Origin: Oscillospiraceae bacterium
GTDB lineage: Bacteria; Bacillota; Clostridia; Oscillospirales; Oscillospiraceae
Assembly (NCBI GenBank): GCA_009787625.1
Contig: WQSX01000016.1
Coordinates: forward strand, 1 to 52,556
DNA: 52,556 bases
Reading direction: 5' to 3'
Both the position numbers and the translations under genes were made by a program. The notes under the pieces are model-generated. The model did not search any database, had not been told where the DNA came from, and saw only the letters and a list, made by a program, of their open reading frames with translations. Below are positions 7,310-15,430 of this stretch, piece by piece (position 1 is the stretch's first letter; every line of letters begins with the position of its first letter).

Positions 7310-10300
7310 ATCCGGTACCGTTATTTGAAATGTTTCCCTTCATAAGAGAAAACAGCAGTCTCGCTTCCGACTACAGCTCGGCACGGGTAACTTCTGTGAA
7401 AGTAAATAGTGAACAAGAGACAATGAGCCTTGTGCTGGCTCTGGTAAACGATGTTCCCCCGTTTGAAATAGGAATAATCGAAGAACTGATAAAAAACGAA
7501 TTCGGCTTAAAAAGTGTCACAGCCACAGCCACCGGAGCAGCACCGGCATTTTCAGACGAAAACCGTAGGGGCGACCGTCCCCGGTCGCCCGTGCCAATTG
7601 CAGACAACAGCCAACCGACCACACCCACAAGCACTCCACCAAAGCCACCCGCAAAACCCACCGCCACCAAGTATGCCGCAAGCAAGAAAAACTCAGCAAA
7701 ACCACCAAACCCCGCAATCTTGGGCAGAGCGACAAAGGTAAAACCTATCCCCCTGAGTGAGGTAGATCTTGACTTGGGGCGAGTTACGGTGAGCGGAGAA
7801 GTATTTTCCATAAGAAACAGGTTTATAGAAAAAATAAATGCATGGCTGATAAACTTCGACATTACAGACTACACAAGTTCTATAACCATTACAAAATTCA
7901 TGCGCGGCGAGGATAAAAACTCATATGACAAAGCCACAAAAGTGGCACAGTCGATAAAACAGGGAATGCACCTGATTATTTCGGGAAATCTCAGTATAAG
8001 CAAGTACGACAATGACCTCGTACTAGACCCGCAGAACATAGTACCATACGAACCTGAACAGAGAATGGACACCGCCGAGGAAAAGCGTATCGAACTGCAC
8101 CTGCACACAAAAATGTCAGAAATGGATGCACTCACAGACACAGTAGATGCAATAAAAAAAGCCGCCGCATGGGGGCATCCCGCCATAGCCATAACAGACC
8201 ACGGAGTGCTTCAATCGTTCCCAACGGCGGCAGTGGCGGCATCAAGATTAAAAAGCGATATAAAAATAATCTACGGAGTAGAGGGTTATTTCCGCAATGA
8301 TTCAAGGGAGATGAAACGCAGATACAACCATATCACATTGCTGGTTAAAAACCAAGCAGGCATGAAAAACTTATACGAACTCGTCACAAAGAGTCATCTT
8401 GAAAACTATAACACAAGACCGATAATATTTAAAAGTGAGCTAACTCAGCTTCGTGAAGGGCTGATAATCGGCTCGGCATGTGAAAGCGGAGAGGTTTTCG
8501 AGGCAATAGTACAGAAAAAGAGCGATGAGGAAATCGAAGAACTTGCCTCATTTTATGACTATTTTGAAATAATGCCGATATGCAATAACAACTTCATGAT
8601 AATGAGTGATAAATTTGAACCAAACACAGAAGAAGAACTGCGAGATTTAAACAGAAAAGTGTTGGAGCTGGGAAGAAAACTAGATAAACCCGTTGTGGCA
8701 ACCGGTGATGTGCATTTCCTAGACCCTGAGCATGAGGTGTATCGCAAAATATTACAGACATCAAAAGGTTACAAAGATGCGACAAGCAGTTTGCCGTTAT
8801 ACCTTAAAACAACGGTTGAAATGCTTGAAGAATTCAGCTATCTCGGTAAGGAGACAGCATTTGAAGTAGTAGTAAAAAATACCCAAAAAATTGCCGAAAT
8901 GTGTGAAACAGTAAACCCTCTCCCGGAGGGTGGAAAGCTCTACGTGCCAACACTTGATAACAGCACAGAAAACCTAAGAAAGCTCGTGTTTGATAAAAGT
9001 GTTGAGCTATACGGAGAGAACATGCCCGTGATAATCAAAGAGCGCATTGAATATGAGCTAAACGATATTTTAGGGCTGGGTTACGGTGTCATCTACATGG
9101 CGGCACAAAAACTTGTGTCATATCTGCGAGAGCAACACAGCCGTGTCGGTTCAAGAGGCAGTGTCGGCTCTTCCATGGTGGCGCACCTCGCAGGAATAAC
9201 AGAAGTAAACCCAATGCCGGCGCACTACAGATGCCCCAACTGCAAAAATTCAGAGTTCTCCGAGTCATACGCCTGCGGTGCAGATATGCCCGACAAGAAA
9301 TGCCCAAGTTGCGGAAGCGATTACGCAAAAGACGGATTTAATATACCCTTTGAAACATTCATGGGCTTTGACGGCGACAAAGTGCCGGATATAGATCTGA
9401 ACATAGCGAGCGACAGCCTAAGTGAAGCTCACAAATATGTATATGAGATGTTTGGTGAAGAGCATGTATTTAGAGCCGGTACAATCGGAACGCTAAAAGA
9501 AAGAAACGCATATAAAGCAATGAAGAAGTATCTCGAAGTTACCGGAAAAAATGTATCAAGAGCCGAAGAAAACAGACTGCTCAGCGGTTGCCTTGGGGTA
9601 AAGGCGACAACAGGGCAGCACCCCGGTGGGTTAATAGTAATACCCCAAGATATGGATCTCTCAGACTTTTGCCCCGCACAATACCCCTCAAACGACAGCG
9701 AAAAAGGAGTGACAACACTCCACTATGAATATGGATTTTTGGAAGATAACCTGATAAAGCTCGATGTACTGGGACACGACAACCCCACAATGCTTAAAAT
9801 GCTCGAAAACATGACAGGCATAGATGCAGACGAAATAAAACTCGATGATCCGGACACAATGGCGCTTTTCACAACACCAACAGTTATGGGATTACCCGCA
9901 GACGACCCGATAATAGGAGAGACAGGTTCATTCGGCATACCTGAGTTCGGCACGCCGTTTGTGCGTCAAATGCTTTGCGACACAAAGCCAAAAGACTTTG
10001 ACGCTCTCATCAGAATTTCAGGATTTTCACATGGCACAAACGTCTGGCTGGGCAACGCAAAAGACCTGATAGAAAATAAAACAGCAACAGTTGCCGAGAC
10101 AATAAGTAGCCGCGACGACATTATGCTCTACCTCATTTCCAAAGGAATGAAAGACAGAGCGGCATTTAAAGTCTCAGAAAATATCAGAAAAGGCAAAGGA
10201 ATTCCATCAGGCATGGATGAGGAGATGAAAGCGCTCGGAGTGCCAAAATGGTATATCGACTCCTGCAACATGATAAGCTACCTATTCCCAAAAGCACACG

Positions 10301-10815
10301 CCGTAGCCTATGTAGACATAGCTTTCCGTATAGCATGGTTCAAGATGCACCGCCCTCTGGAATTTTACAGCGCACATTTTTACAGACGCAGAAAAAGTTT
10401 TGCCGCTGAAACAATGACAAAGGGCATTGATAAAGTAAAACGCAAAATCGAAGAACTAAAAGCAAACACCGAAGCAACCACAAGCAAAGACGATAACCAA
10501 CTGACGACCTTGGAGTCCTGCTACGAGTTTTACAAACGAGGTTTTCAGTTCACAAACATAGACATCTACGAGTCAGATGCCGAAAAGTTCCTGATAGTAG
10601 ATGAAAAGACCCTACGCCCACCATTCGCAGCAATAAGCGGAATGGGCGAAACCGCCGCATTCGATCTGGCAGAGCAGAGAAAAAGCAGACAATTTGTCTC
10701 GGAGCAGGAGATTTTAGCGGCATGTCCGAGCGTAAACAAAAACATAATAGCTCAACTAAAAAGCATTGGCGCATTGAGAGATTTGCCCACTAGTAGCCAA
10801 ATGTCGCTGTTTTAG
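7306..10815 (+). CDS. polC: DNA polymerase III PolC-type alpha subunit, lacking the proofreading exonuclease domain
   Basis: Replicative polymerase of low-GC Gram-positive bacteria. Order seen: a short N-terminal domain; a low-complexity linker (about 85-155) that includes the family B repeat; an OB-fold domain (about 157-255, LGRVTVSGEVFSIRNR); a PHP domain beginning ELHLHTKMSEMDA (~262) with AIAITDHGVLQSFP; a zinc-binding segment (HYRCPNC...CPSCGSDY, ~640-675); the palm with PDIDLN (Asp695 and Asp697) and KLDVLGHDNPT (~Asp820); TTGQHPGG; and a C-terminal end QMSLF. At 1169 residues it is far shorter than Bacillus PolC (~1437). The DnaQ-like exonuclease that normally interrupts the PHP domain after YG(M/V)E is absent: the text passes from IIYGVEGYFRND straight to RRYNHITLLVKN. 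The TTG start follows AGAGGAGG. Confidence 0.96.
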   Translation: MNPVPLFEMFPFIRENSSLASDYSSARVTSVKVNSEQETMSLVLALVNDVPPFEIGIIEELIKNEFGLKSVTATATGAAPAFSDENRRGDRPRSPVPIADNSQPTTPTSTPPKPPAKPTATKYAASKKNSAKPPNPAILGRATKVKPIPLSEVDLDLGRVTVSGEVFSIRNRFIEKINAWLINFDITDYTSSITITKFMRGEDKNSYDKATKVAQSIKQGMHLIISGNLSISKYDNDLVLDPQNIVPYEPEQRMDTAEEKRIELHLHTKMSEMDALTDTVDAIKKAAAWGHPAIAITDHGVLQSFPTAAVAASRLKSDIKIIYGVEGYFRNDSREMKRRYNHITLLVKNQAGMKNLYELVTKSHLENYNTRPIIFKSELTQLREGLIIGSACESGEVFEAIVQKKSDEEIEELASFYDYFEIMPICNNNFMIMSDKFEPNTEEELRDLNRKVLELGRKLDKPVVATGDVHFLDPEHEVYRKILQTSKGYKDATSSLPLYLKTTVEMLEEFSYLGKETAFEVVVKNTQKIAEMCETVNPLPEGGKLYVPTLDNSTENLRKLVFDKSVELYGENMPVIIKERIEYELNDILGLGYGVIYMAAQKLVSYLREQHSRVGSRGSVGSSMVAHLAGITEVNPMPAHYRCPNCKNSEFSESYACGADMPDKKCPSCGSDYAKDGFNIPFETFMGFDGDKVPDIDLNIASDSLSEAHKYVYEMFGEEHVFRAGTIGTLKERNAYKAMKKYLEVTGKNVSRAEENRLLSGCLGVKATTGQHPGGLIVIPQDMDLSDFCPAQYPSNDSEKGVTTLHYEYGFLEDNLIKLDVLGHDNPTMLKMLENMTGIDADEIKLDDPDTMALFTTPTVMGLPADDPIIGETGSFGIPEFGTPFVRQMLCDTKPKDFDALIRISGFSHGTNVWLGNAKDLIENKTATVAETISSRDDIMLYLISKGMKDRAAFKVSENIRKGKGIPSGMDEEMKALGVPKWYIDSCNMISYLFPKAHAVAYVDIAFRIAWFKMHRPLEFYSAHFYRRRKSFAAETMTKGIDKVKRKIEELKANTEATTSKDDNQLTTLESCYEFYKRGFQFTNIDIYESDAEKFLIVDEKTLRPPFAAISGMGETAAFDLAEQRKSRQFVSEQEILAACPSVNKNIIAQLKSIGALRDLPTSSQMSLF
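7565..7590 (+). repeat. Family B palindromic repeat inside polC
   Basis: GTAGGGGCGACCGTCCCCGG continuing TCGCCC is a palindrome matching the intergenic B copies at 24724-24750, 27817-27842 and 31012-31036. Here it lies in the coding sequence and is read as RRGDRPRSP in the linker of PolC without breaking the frame. Confidence 0.8.
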
Positions 10816-10992
10816 TCTCTGACCCTCTTTAGTGAACAATGTCTGGCAGTTTTAGGCGAAAATCCGCGGGCCGCCCGGACATCTCTCTACAATGTACACC
10901 CCCCAAAAAAACACTCTTCGTCATAATCTTAGACACAGACAGTACATTCAATTTCGTAGTCGCCATGATGTATTCCCAGCTATACATAAGAT
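10816..10992. other. Gap between polC and agrB (convergent)
   Basis: The two flanking genes converge here. An imperfect hairpin (ATGTCTGG with CCGGACAT) lies around 10840-10882 and may act as terminator. I looked for an AgrD-type peptide downstream of agrB on the minus strand and found none. Confidence 0.4.
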
Positions 10993-11580
10993 TCAACCTG
11001 CATTATTAATCTTATTCTTCAATGCACCTGCACAAACTGAGAAGCACACGAAAAGTAAGGTAAGAGTCAGAACAATCGATGCCAGCCTAAAACCAAATAG
11101 CGACAAAATAAGTAATAAACCAAACTCAGCGCATAAAATTTTTGTTGTGCGTTTTTTATATAGCTTAATTTCATCATCATCTAAAGGCTTGTTCGCATCT
11201 TGAACCGGAGAAAGCATATACAAAACAGCCACGCAGACAACAGCTGTAATCACAATCATTGGAATATTTACAACGGTCATAATCATATTTGCAGCTATGA
11301 GTAGCAACACAACGGCAATAGCAGATAGAATTAAACACCGAGTATTATTTGAGGCATGGATTCCGCCTGCACACGACCGCAGGGGTATGAACACAAATAG
11401 AAATAACAGACTTTCAAGCGGCATTCCAAGAATAAACCCAATCGTCAACGTAACAGCTATATTAAACAGAATTACAAAGCCGTTTTTAAATCCAAAAACG
11501 TAAATCTCAGAATCCACCTCATTTATGACGCTATTTTCCACAAGGCTTTCCGTTATCTTTAAGGCAAATTTATTAAACAT
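10993..11580 (-). CDS. agrB: AgrB-like accessory gene regulator protein (AgrD-processing membrane protease)
   Basis: Polytopic membrane cysteine endopeptidase that trims and cyclises the AgrD precursor to a thiolactone signal. The 195-residue protein has several hydrophobic segments. The catalytic constellation Arg68, His75, Cys82 (in PLRSCAGGIHASNNTRC) has the same spacing as Arg70/His77/Cys84 known for Staphylococcus AgrB. The start at 11580 follows AAGGGGAAC on the minus strand. It is divergent from the LytTR regulator gene and separated from its likely substrate gene (13976-14206) by two genes, which differs from the classical agrBDCA order. Confidence 0.9.
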   Translation of the reverse strand: MFNKFALKITESLVENSVINEVDSEIYVFGFKNGFVILFNIAVTLTIGFILGMPLESLLFLFVFIPLRSCAGGIHASNNTRCLILSAIAVVLLLIAANMIMTVVNIPMIVITAVVCVAVLYMLSPVQDANKPLDDDEIKLYKKRTTKILCAEFGLLLILSLFGFRLASIVLTLTLLFVCFSVCAGALKNKINNAG

Positions 11581-11815
11581 ATGTTCCCCTTGTCAGATTA
11601 TTACTAAAAATCAATAGTACCATAAAAACTTAGTATAAGAACTGAAATGTAATGAATATATCGAATTTTGTAAGTTTTGCAAATTTCACAATGAATAATG
11701 ATAATAAAAAATCAATATAAGGACTATACATAAACGAAATATTTTTATATACTTTAGTTAGCAATTATAAGCCAATAGTGTCGAAGAACACACGGGTATC
11801 TAAGCGAGGCAAGAA
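11581..11815. promoter_or_regulatory. Divergent promoter region between agrB and the LytTR regulator gene
   Basis: A 235-bp A+T-rich gap separates divergent starts, so it must hold promoters for both directions. TATACT at about 11750 is a possible -10 box for the plus-strand genes. No convincing pair of LytTR-type repeats was identified by eye. Confidence 0.45.
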
Positions 11816-12544
11816 ATGATCAGTATAGCAATATGTGACGACAATGTTAGTTTAACTGGGGAGATAGAACAATTTGTTTTAAATTTAAGCCGCTCGATGC
11901 AAGAGAAAGTATATATCCATGTTTTTTTTTCCGCTGAAAAATTCTTTGAGTACTTGAAAGAATCCGGTGATGTCTTTGACATCGTTCTGATGGACATAGA
12001 AATGGGAAAAGTTTCAGGAGTCGCTGCGGGGCAGAGATTGAGAGATGACCCTGCATATGACCAAACGCTCCTGATCTATATTTCAGGCCATAGCTCCTAT
12101 TTCGCAGAACTAATTCATTTACATGCATTTACTTTTATTCAAAAACCATTTCAAGCAACAGACTTTAATATCAAGATGACTAAAGCGATAAAGCATGTGC
12201 TAAGTCGGCGCTTTGTGACCCCATTTCCCGATTTTGTATTTGAGAACAAAGGCGATAAAACTTATGTGCCGATGAAATCAATAATGTTTATTGAAAGTGA
12301 TAATAGAAAGGTAAAACTGCATACTACTACACAGGAACATTCATATTACGGCAAACTCAATGCAGCAGAAAAACAGTTGCCAAAAGATTTGTTTTGTCGC
12401 ATAAATAGGTCATATATAGTCAATTTTTCGCATATGGATAAGATGACCTCTCAGAATTTAATTATATCAGGGCAAACCCTGAATATCAGCAAAAAATATA
12501 GAGAAACTACAAAACTCGCCTACTTTCGCTATCAAGGTGGTTAA
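11816..12544 (+). CDS. LytTR-family response regulator (AgrA-like)
   Basis: A 242-residue regulator. An N-terminal receiver (1-~125) shows the acidic pair at Asp8/Asp9, the phosphorylation site Asp60 in FDIVLMD, and the conserved Lys in FIQKPF. The C-terminal LytTR DNA-binding domain (~140-240) contains DKTYVPMKSIMFIESDNRKV, the LFCRINRSYIVNFSHM core and ISKKYRE. It is expected to be phosphorylated by the kinase encoded 2 nt downstream and to bind direct repeats in target promoters, probably agr and the peptide cluster. Base composition is more A+T-rich than in the housekeeping genes to the left. Confidence 0.92.
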   Translation: MISIAICDDNVSLTGEIEQFVLNLSRSMQEKVYIHVFFSAEKFFEYLKESGDVFDIVLMDIEMGKVSGVAAGQRLRDDPAYDQTLLIYISGHSSYFAELIHLHAFTFIQKPFQATDFNIKMTKAIKHVLSRRFVTPFPDFVFENKGDKTYVPMKSIMFIESDNRKVKLHTTTQEHSYYGKLNAAEKQLPKDLFCRINRSYIVNFSHMDKMTSQNLIISGQTLNISKKYRETTKLAYFRYQGG

Positions 12545-12546
12545 AT

Positions 12547-13860
12547 ATGGGATATGATATTCTTTCGTGGGTTGCTTATATTGTAGCGAGTGCAATTTTT
12601 TTAGTAGTAGTTTTTTCATATTATTCGGCAATATTTAGCCGGAAGCATAGTCGTGCAGTGACATATGGCATTGGTATAGCACTTGTTTTTATAAACTTTT
12701 TTCTTATGTTTGCAAACAGTGCAATGTTGAATATAACCGTGAGTATTTTCACATTTACAGTGATAGCCCTTTTGTTTTCAGGCAGTCTCACAAATCGCTT
12801 AATCTTCACAGTGTTTCTCTTGATTGCTGCTATAGTAAGTGAGTTTATTGTAAGTTATGCTATAGCCATTTTTGGAAATATTTCACCCTATGATATGCAA
12901 TTTGGCACACCTGCATTTATCATAGGGCTTATGCTTTCAAGGACGCAATTTGCAATAATAGCGAGAACCATTTCAAGAATCGCAGAAAATCGAAAGCTCC
13001 CACCAATCAGCATAAAAAGGTGGATAGTGCTCATTGCGCTACCCATCGGGAATTTACTGGTGCTTTACAATTTTCTGTTTCAACGCAATCATACTGCATT
13101 AGACATATTCTCATCACTCGTCGTCATGACAACGGCTATTGCAGTGTTGACTGTTTACGGAAAAATACTCTCGGATTATGAAGTTGAGGTTAAAAATCGC
13201 TACCTAGAGGAGCTGCTGAGCCATCTCCGTTATCAATACGTTATGGCAGAGAGATCCATAAAGTTAGTATCAAAAACAAAGCATGATATAAAAAATCTTC
13301 TCATAGGATTTAAAACAGGGATACAGAATCAAAATATAGAAAGTGTCCAAAATCATATTACGAAAATATTAGACGAGATAGACGCATACGATGGCCCGGC
13401 GAAGAGCGGTAACTTGGTTATTGATTCCATCATCAACTACAAATTTGGTATTGCGAATGAAAATCAAATACATTTTTCAACGGACTTGAATATTTCAAAT
13501 AATCTAAACCTAGACTCGGTGGTTGTCTGCCAAATAATTGGCACTGCCCTGGATAACGCAATAGAAGCTACCGAGAAAATTGAAGATGCTGAAAAGAAAG
13601 TCGTTGAAATAACCGTGAAGTCAGAGCAAGGAACCCTTTCAATTCAAATAACCAACCCATACGTGGGGGACATAGTAACTAACACCAAAGGTGGTATCAT
13701 GTCTTCTAAGAAAAATCACCGCTCAGAAGGTATAGGGCTTCAAAGTATTATGGGAGTTGTTTCAGAAAATGACGGCATATACAATGTTGATTATAGCGAC
13801 GATAGGTTTAATCTTAGGGTTTTGCTTTTTGATACTGAACAGGCTGAAAACAAAAAATAG
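12547..13860 (+). CDS. AgrC-like sensor histidine kinase (GHKL type)
   Basis: A 437-residue membrane kinase. About six hydrophobic segments occupy residues 1-205 and would form the peptide sensor. The cytosolic part carries the H-box SKTKHDIKNLL with His246. A GHKL ATPase domain follows, with N-box QIIGTALDNAIEATEKI and G-box EGIGLQSIMGVV. This is the AgrC/ComD class that senses cyclic peptide signals. The gene starts directly after the regulator stop, and the autoinducer gene agrD lies 115 nt downstream. Confidence 0.92.
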   Translation: MGYDILSWVAYIVASAIFLVVVFSYYSAIFSRKHSRAVTYGIGIALVFINFFLMFANSAMLNITVSIFTFTVIALLFSGSLTNRLIFTVFLLIAAIVSEFIVSYAIAIFGNISPYDMQFGTPAFIIGLMLSRTQFAIIARTISRIAENRKLPPISIKRWIVLIALPIGNLLVLYNFLFQRNHTALDIFSSLVVMTTAIAVLTVYGKILSDYEVEVKNRYLEELLSHLRYQYVMAERSIKLVSKTKHDIKNLLIGFKTGIQNQNIESVQNHITKILDEIDAYDGPAKSGNLVIDSIINYKFGIANENQIHFSTDLNISNNLNLDSVVVCQIIGTALDNAIEATEKIEDAEKKVVEITVKSEQGTLSIQITNPYVGDIVTNTKGGIMSSKKNHRSEGIGLQSIMGVVSENDGIYNVDYSDDRFNLRVLLFDTEQAENKK

Positions 13861-13913
13861 CAATTTACTACAAAAATCGGCCTTTTCACTACATTGGCGA
13901 AATCTAATGACAC

Positions 13914-13950
13914 TTTTTGGTACACTCCTTTATAGGCAGTGTGCCAAAAA
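13914..13950 (+). terminator. 13-bp hairpin between agrC-like gene and agrD
   Basis: Arms 13914-13926 (TTTTTGGTACACT) and 13938-13950 (AGTGTGCCAAAAA) pair over 13 bp with one G-T pair, around CCTTTATAGGC, itself partly self-complementary. It lies upstream of the agrD ribosome site. It may be a terminator/attenuator separating the two-component genes from agrD and the peptide operon, or an operator. Confidence 0.6.
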
Positions 13951-13975
13951 ATTTTTGAAGGAGAAATTTGATATC

Positions 13976-14206
13976 ATGAGTAAATTTATTTCAACCTATG
14001 GGTGTATTTTGAGTGCGTGTGCCATGCTGGTGGCTGAATACACTGCAAGATTTTGTTTCTTCGTATTCCATCAACCTGAAATTCCAGAATCAGTGAAAGT
14101 ACTTAGGAATTCACGACTATTACAAACATGGCCGAAAGATAATGAGCGCATTCGTTCGGAGCCTCCAGTAAGATATAATAATCACATTCATGAGGAAAAG
14201 ATATGA
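13976..14206 (+). CDS. agrD: AgrD-like cyclic-lactone autoinducer peptide precursor with a long tail
   Basis: A 76-residue ORF starting at ATG 13976 behind GAAGGAG (13958-13964). The N-terminal half is amphipathic/hydrophobic (MSKFISTYGCILSACAMLVA). Residues 24-39, ARFCFFVFHQPEIPES, carry the clostridial AgrD pattern in which Cys plus four residues is followed by an HQPE-P motif. The predicted thiolactone ring is Cys27-Phe-Phe-Val-Phe31. It should be processed by the AgrB at 10993-11580 and sensed by the adjacent AgrC-like kinase. The C-terminal tail after the PES motif is ~37 residues, clearly longer than usual. Its stop codon overlaps the ATG of the next gene (ATGA), coupling it to the peptide cluster. 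Confidence 0.87.
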   Translation: MSKFISTYGCILSACAMLVAEYTARFCFFVFHQPEIPESVKVLRNSRLLQTWPKDNERIRSEPPVRYNNHIHEEKI

Positions 14207-15396
14207 TTCCAAAACTCAATAGTATCATTTCACACGCATATAAAGAGGTTGAATATTACCATCGGCTTTTTGATGAAAAAGGGATTAACACAGAAAAAAT
14301 CAATACAATGCAAGCATTTGAACAAATTCCATTTCTTTCAAGGGATGAACTGCAAAGCGATGAAAGTCGATTTATTGCTGATTGCTGTCAATATTTTCCG
14401 TGGAATGAAAAGCTTGAACTACGAAGAACTATAAGTTCGTCAGGTCATTTTATGAAGATTTATTGGAGCGGTGGTGATAACGGCAAATCAACGGATTACT
14501 TCAACATGTTCAGAAAAGATCTAAGAAACGTCTCACCACTATCGAAAATTTGTAGTTTTTATGGTACCTTTTATATAGGTAATAAATTATCCGAACATAA
14601 GGATACATTTTTAAGTCATGACGGCGCACATATCTTATTTTCCCACAGGGGGCTTTCAAGTTCAAAAATAAGTGACTATCTAAAAAGAATGGACGATTTT
14701 GGGGTTAATGGGCTTTACTTACAACCAAGTGTTGCAGTTTTACTTGCCGAAACAATTAAGAGCGAAAATCTGACCGTGCCTAATACTTTAGTTTATATTG
14801 AATTGACGGGAGAGTTTTTGAGCGATGACCATAGAAAACTTATCCAGGAGGTGTTTCAAGTCGAACTTGCATATTCATATAACTTGGAAGAGTTTAACAC
14901 AATTGCTTACGAATGCGGTCATGATTCGCTTCATATATTAGAGAATAATGTGGTTGTTGAAGTAATTAAAGATGGAAAATCGGTTTTTGATGAAATCGGA
15001 GAGATTTGCATTACATCTCTAACAAATCATGCAATGCCATTGTTGAGAGTTTTGACGGGCGACACGGGAATTTTAACTGAAGCAAAGTGCGAATGTGGTG
15101 CTACTACTAATACGTTGAAATTAATAAGTACTCACCTCTGCAACTTCATAACAACAGAAGATGGACAAAAAATAAGTGTTTGTGTTCTAAGCAGTATAGT
15201 CGAACATACAAATGAGTCCATGCAATTTGCTATTCGAAAATTTTGTATTACGCAAAAGAGCTCGAATCTTATTGATGTAGAGATTTCCTTGAAGCCCGCT
15301 TTCGAAGGTTGGCACAATTCGGTCAAAAGAGAATTTTTGAAGAGTGTAAAAGAATTCAGATTGCCAGAAGTAGGATGGAGTTTCACTTTTTATTAA
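14203..15396 (+). CDS. Adenylate-forming enzyme of the F390 synthetase / phenylacetate-CoA ligase type
   Basis: A 397-residue protein of the CapK/PaaK-like adenylating group (F390 synthetase-related). Recognisable landmarks are an N-terminal AYKEVEYYHRLFDEKGI and FEQIPFLSRDELQ, the ATP-loop-like TISSSGHFMKIYWSGGDNGK, LVYIELTGEFLSDDHRKLIQ, and VELAYSYNLEEFNTIAYECG. A C-terminal part has LLRVLTGDTG and a CECGA motif. Such enzymes activate a carboxylate with ATP. Homologues are known beside CcpM-type radical SAM enzymes, but their substrate there is unknown to me. The start overlaps the agrD stop by 4 nt. An acyl-carrier-like protein is encoded three genes downstream and could be a partner, although it lacks the carrier serine. 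Confidence 0.8.
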   Translation: MIPKLNSIISHAYKEVEYYHRLFDEKGINTEKINTMQAFEQIPFLSRDELQSDESRFIADCCQYFPWNEKLELRRTISSSGHFMKIYWSGGDNGKSTDYFNMFRKDLRNVSPLSKICSFYGTFYIGNKLSEHKDTFLSHDGAHILFSHRGLSSSKISDYLKRMDDFGVNGLYLQPSVAVLLAETIKSENLTVPNTLVYIELTGEFLSDDHRKLIQEVFQVELAYSYNLEEFNTIAYECGHDSLHILENNVVVEVIKDGKSVFDEIGEICITSLTNHAMPLLRVLTGDTGILTEAKCECGATTNTLKLISTHLCNFITTEDGQKISVCVLSSIVEHTNESMQFAIRKFCITQKSSNLIDVEISLKPAFEGWHNSVKREFLKSVKEFRLPEVGWSFTFY

Positions 15397-15430
15397 GTCT
15401 GAGAGTATTCAATTTTAAGAGGTAAGCAAA

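Noticed and set aside
10861-10990. Possible AgrD peptide downstream of agrB on the minus strand
   Set aside because: The short frame there lacks the Cys-x4 and P-E-x-P pattern; the clear AgrD is at 13976-14206.
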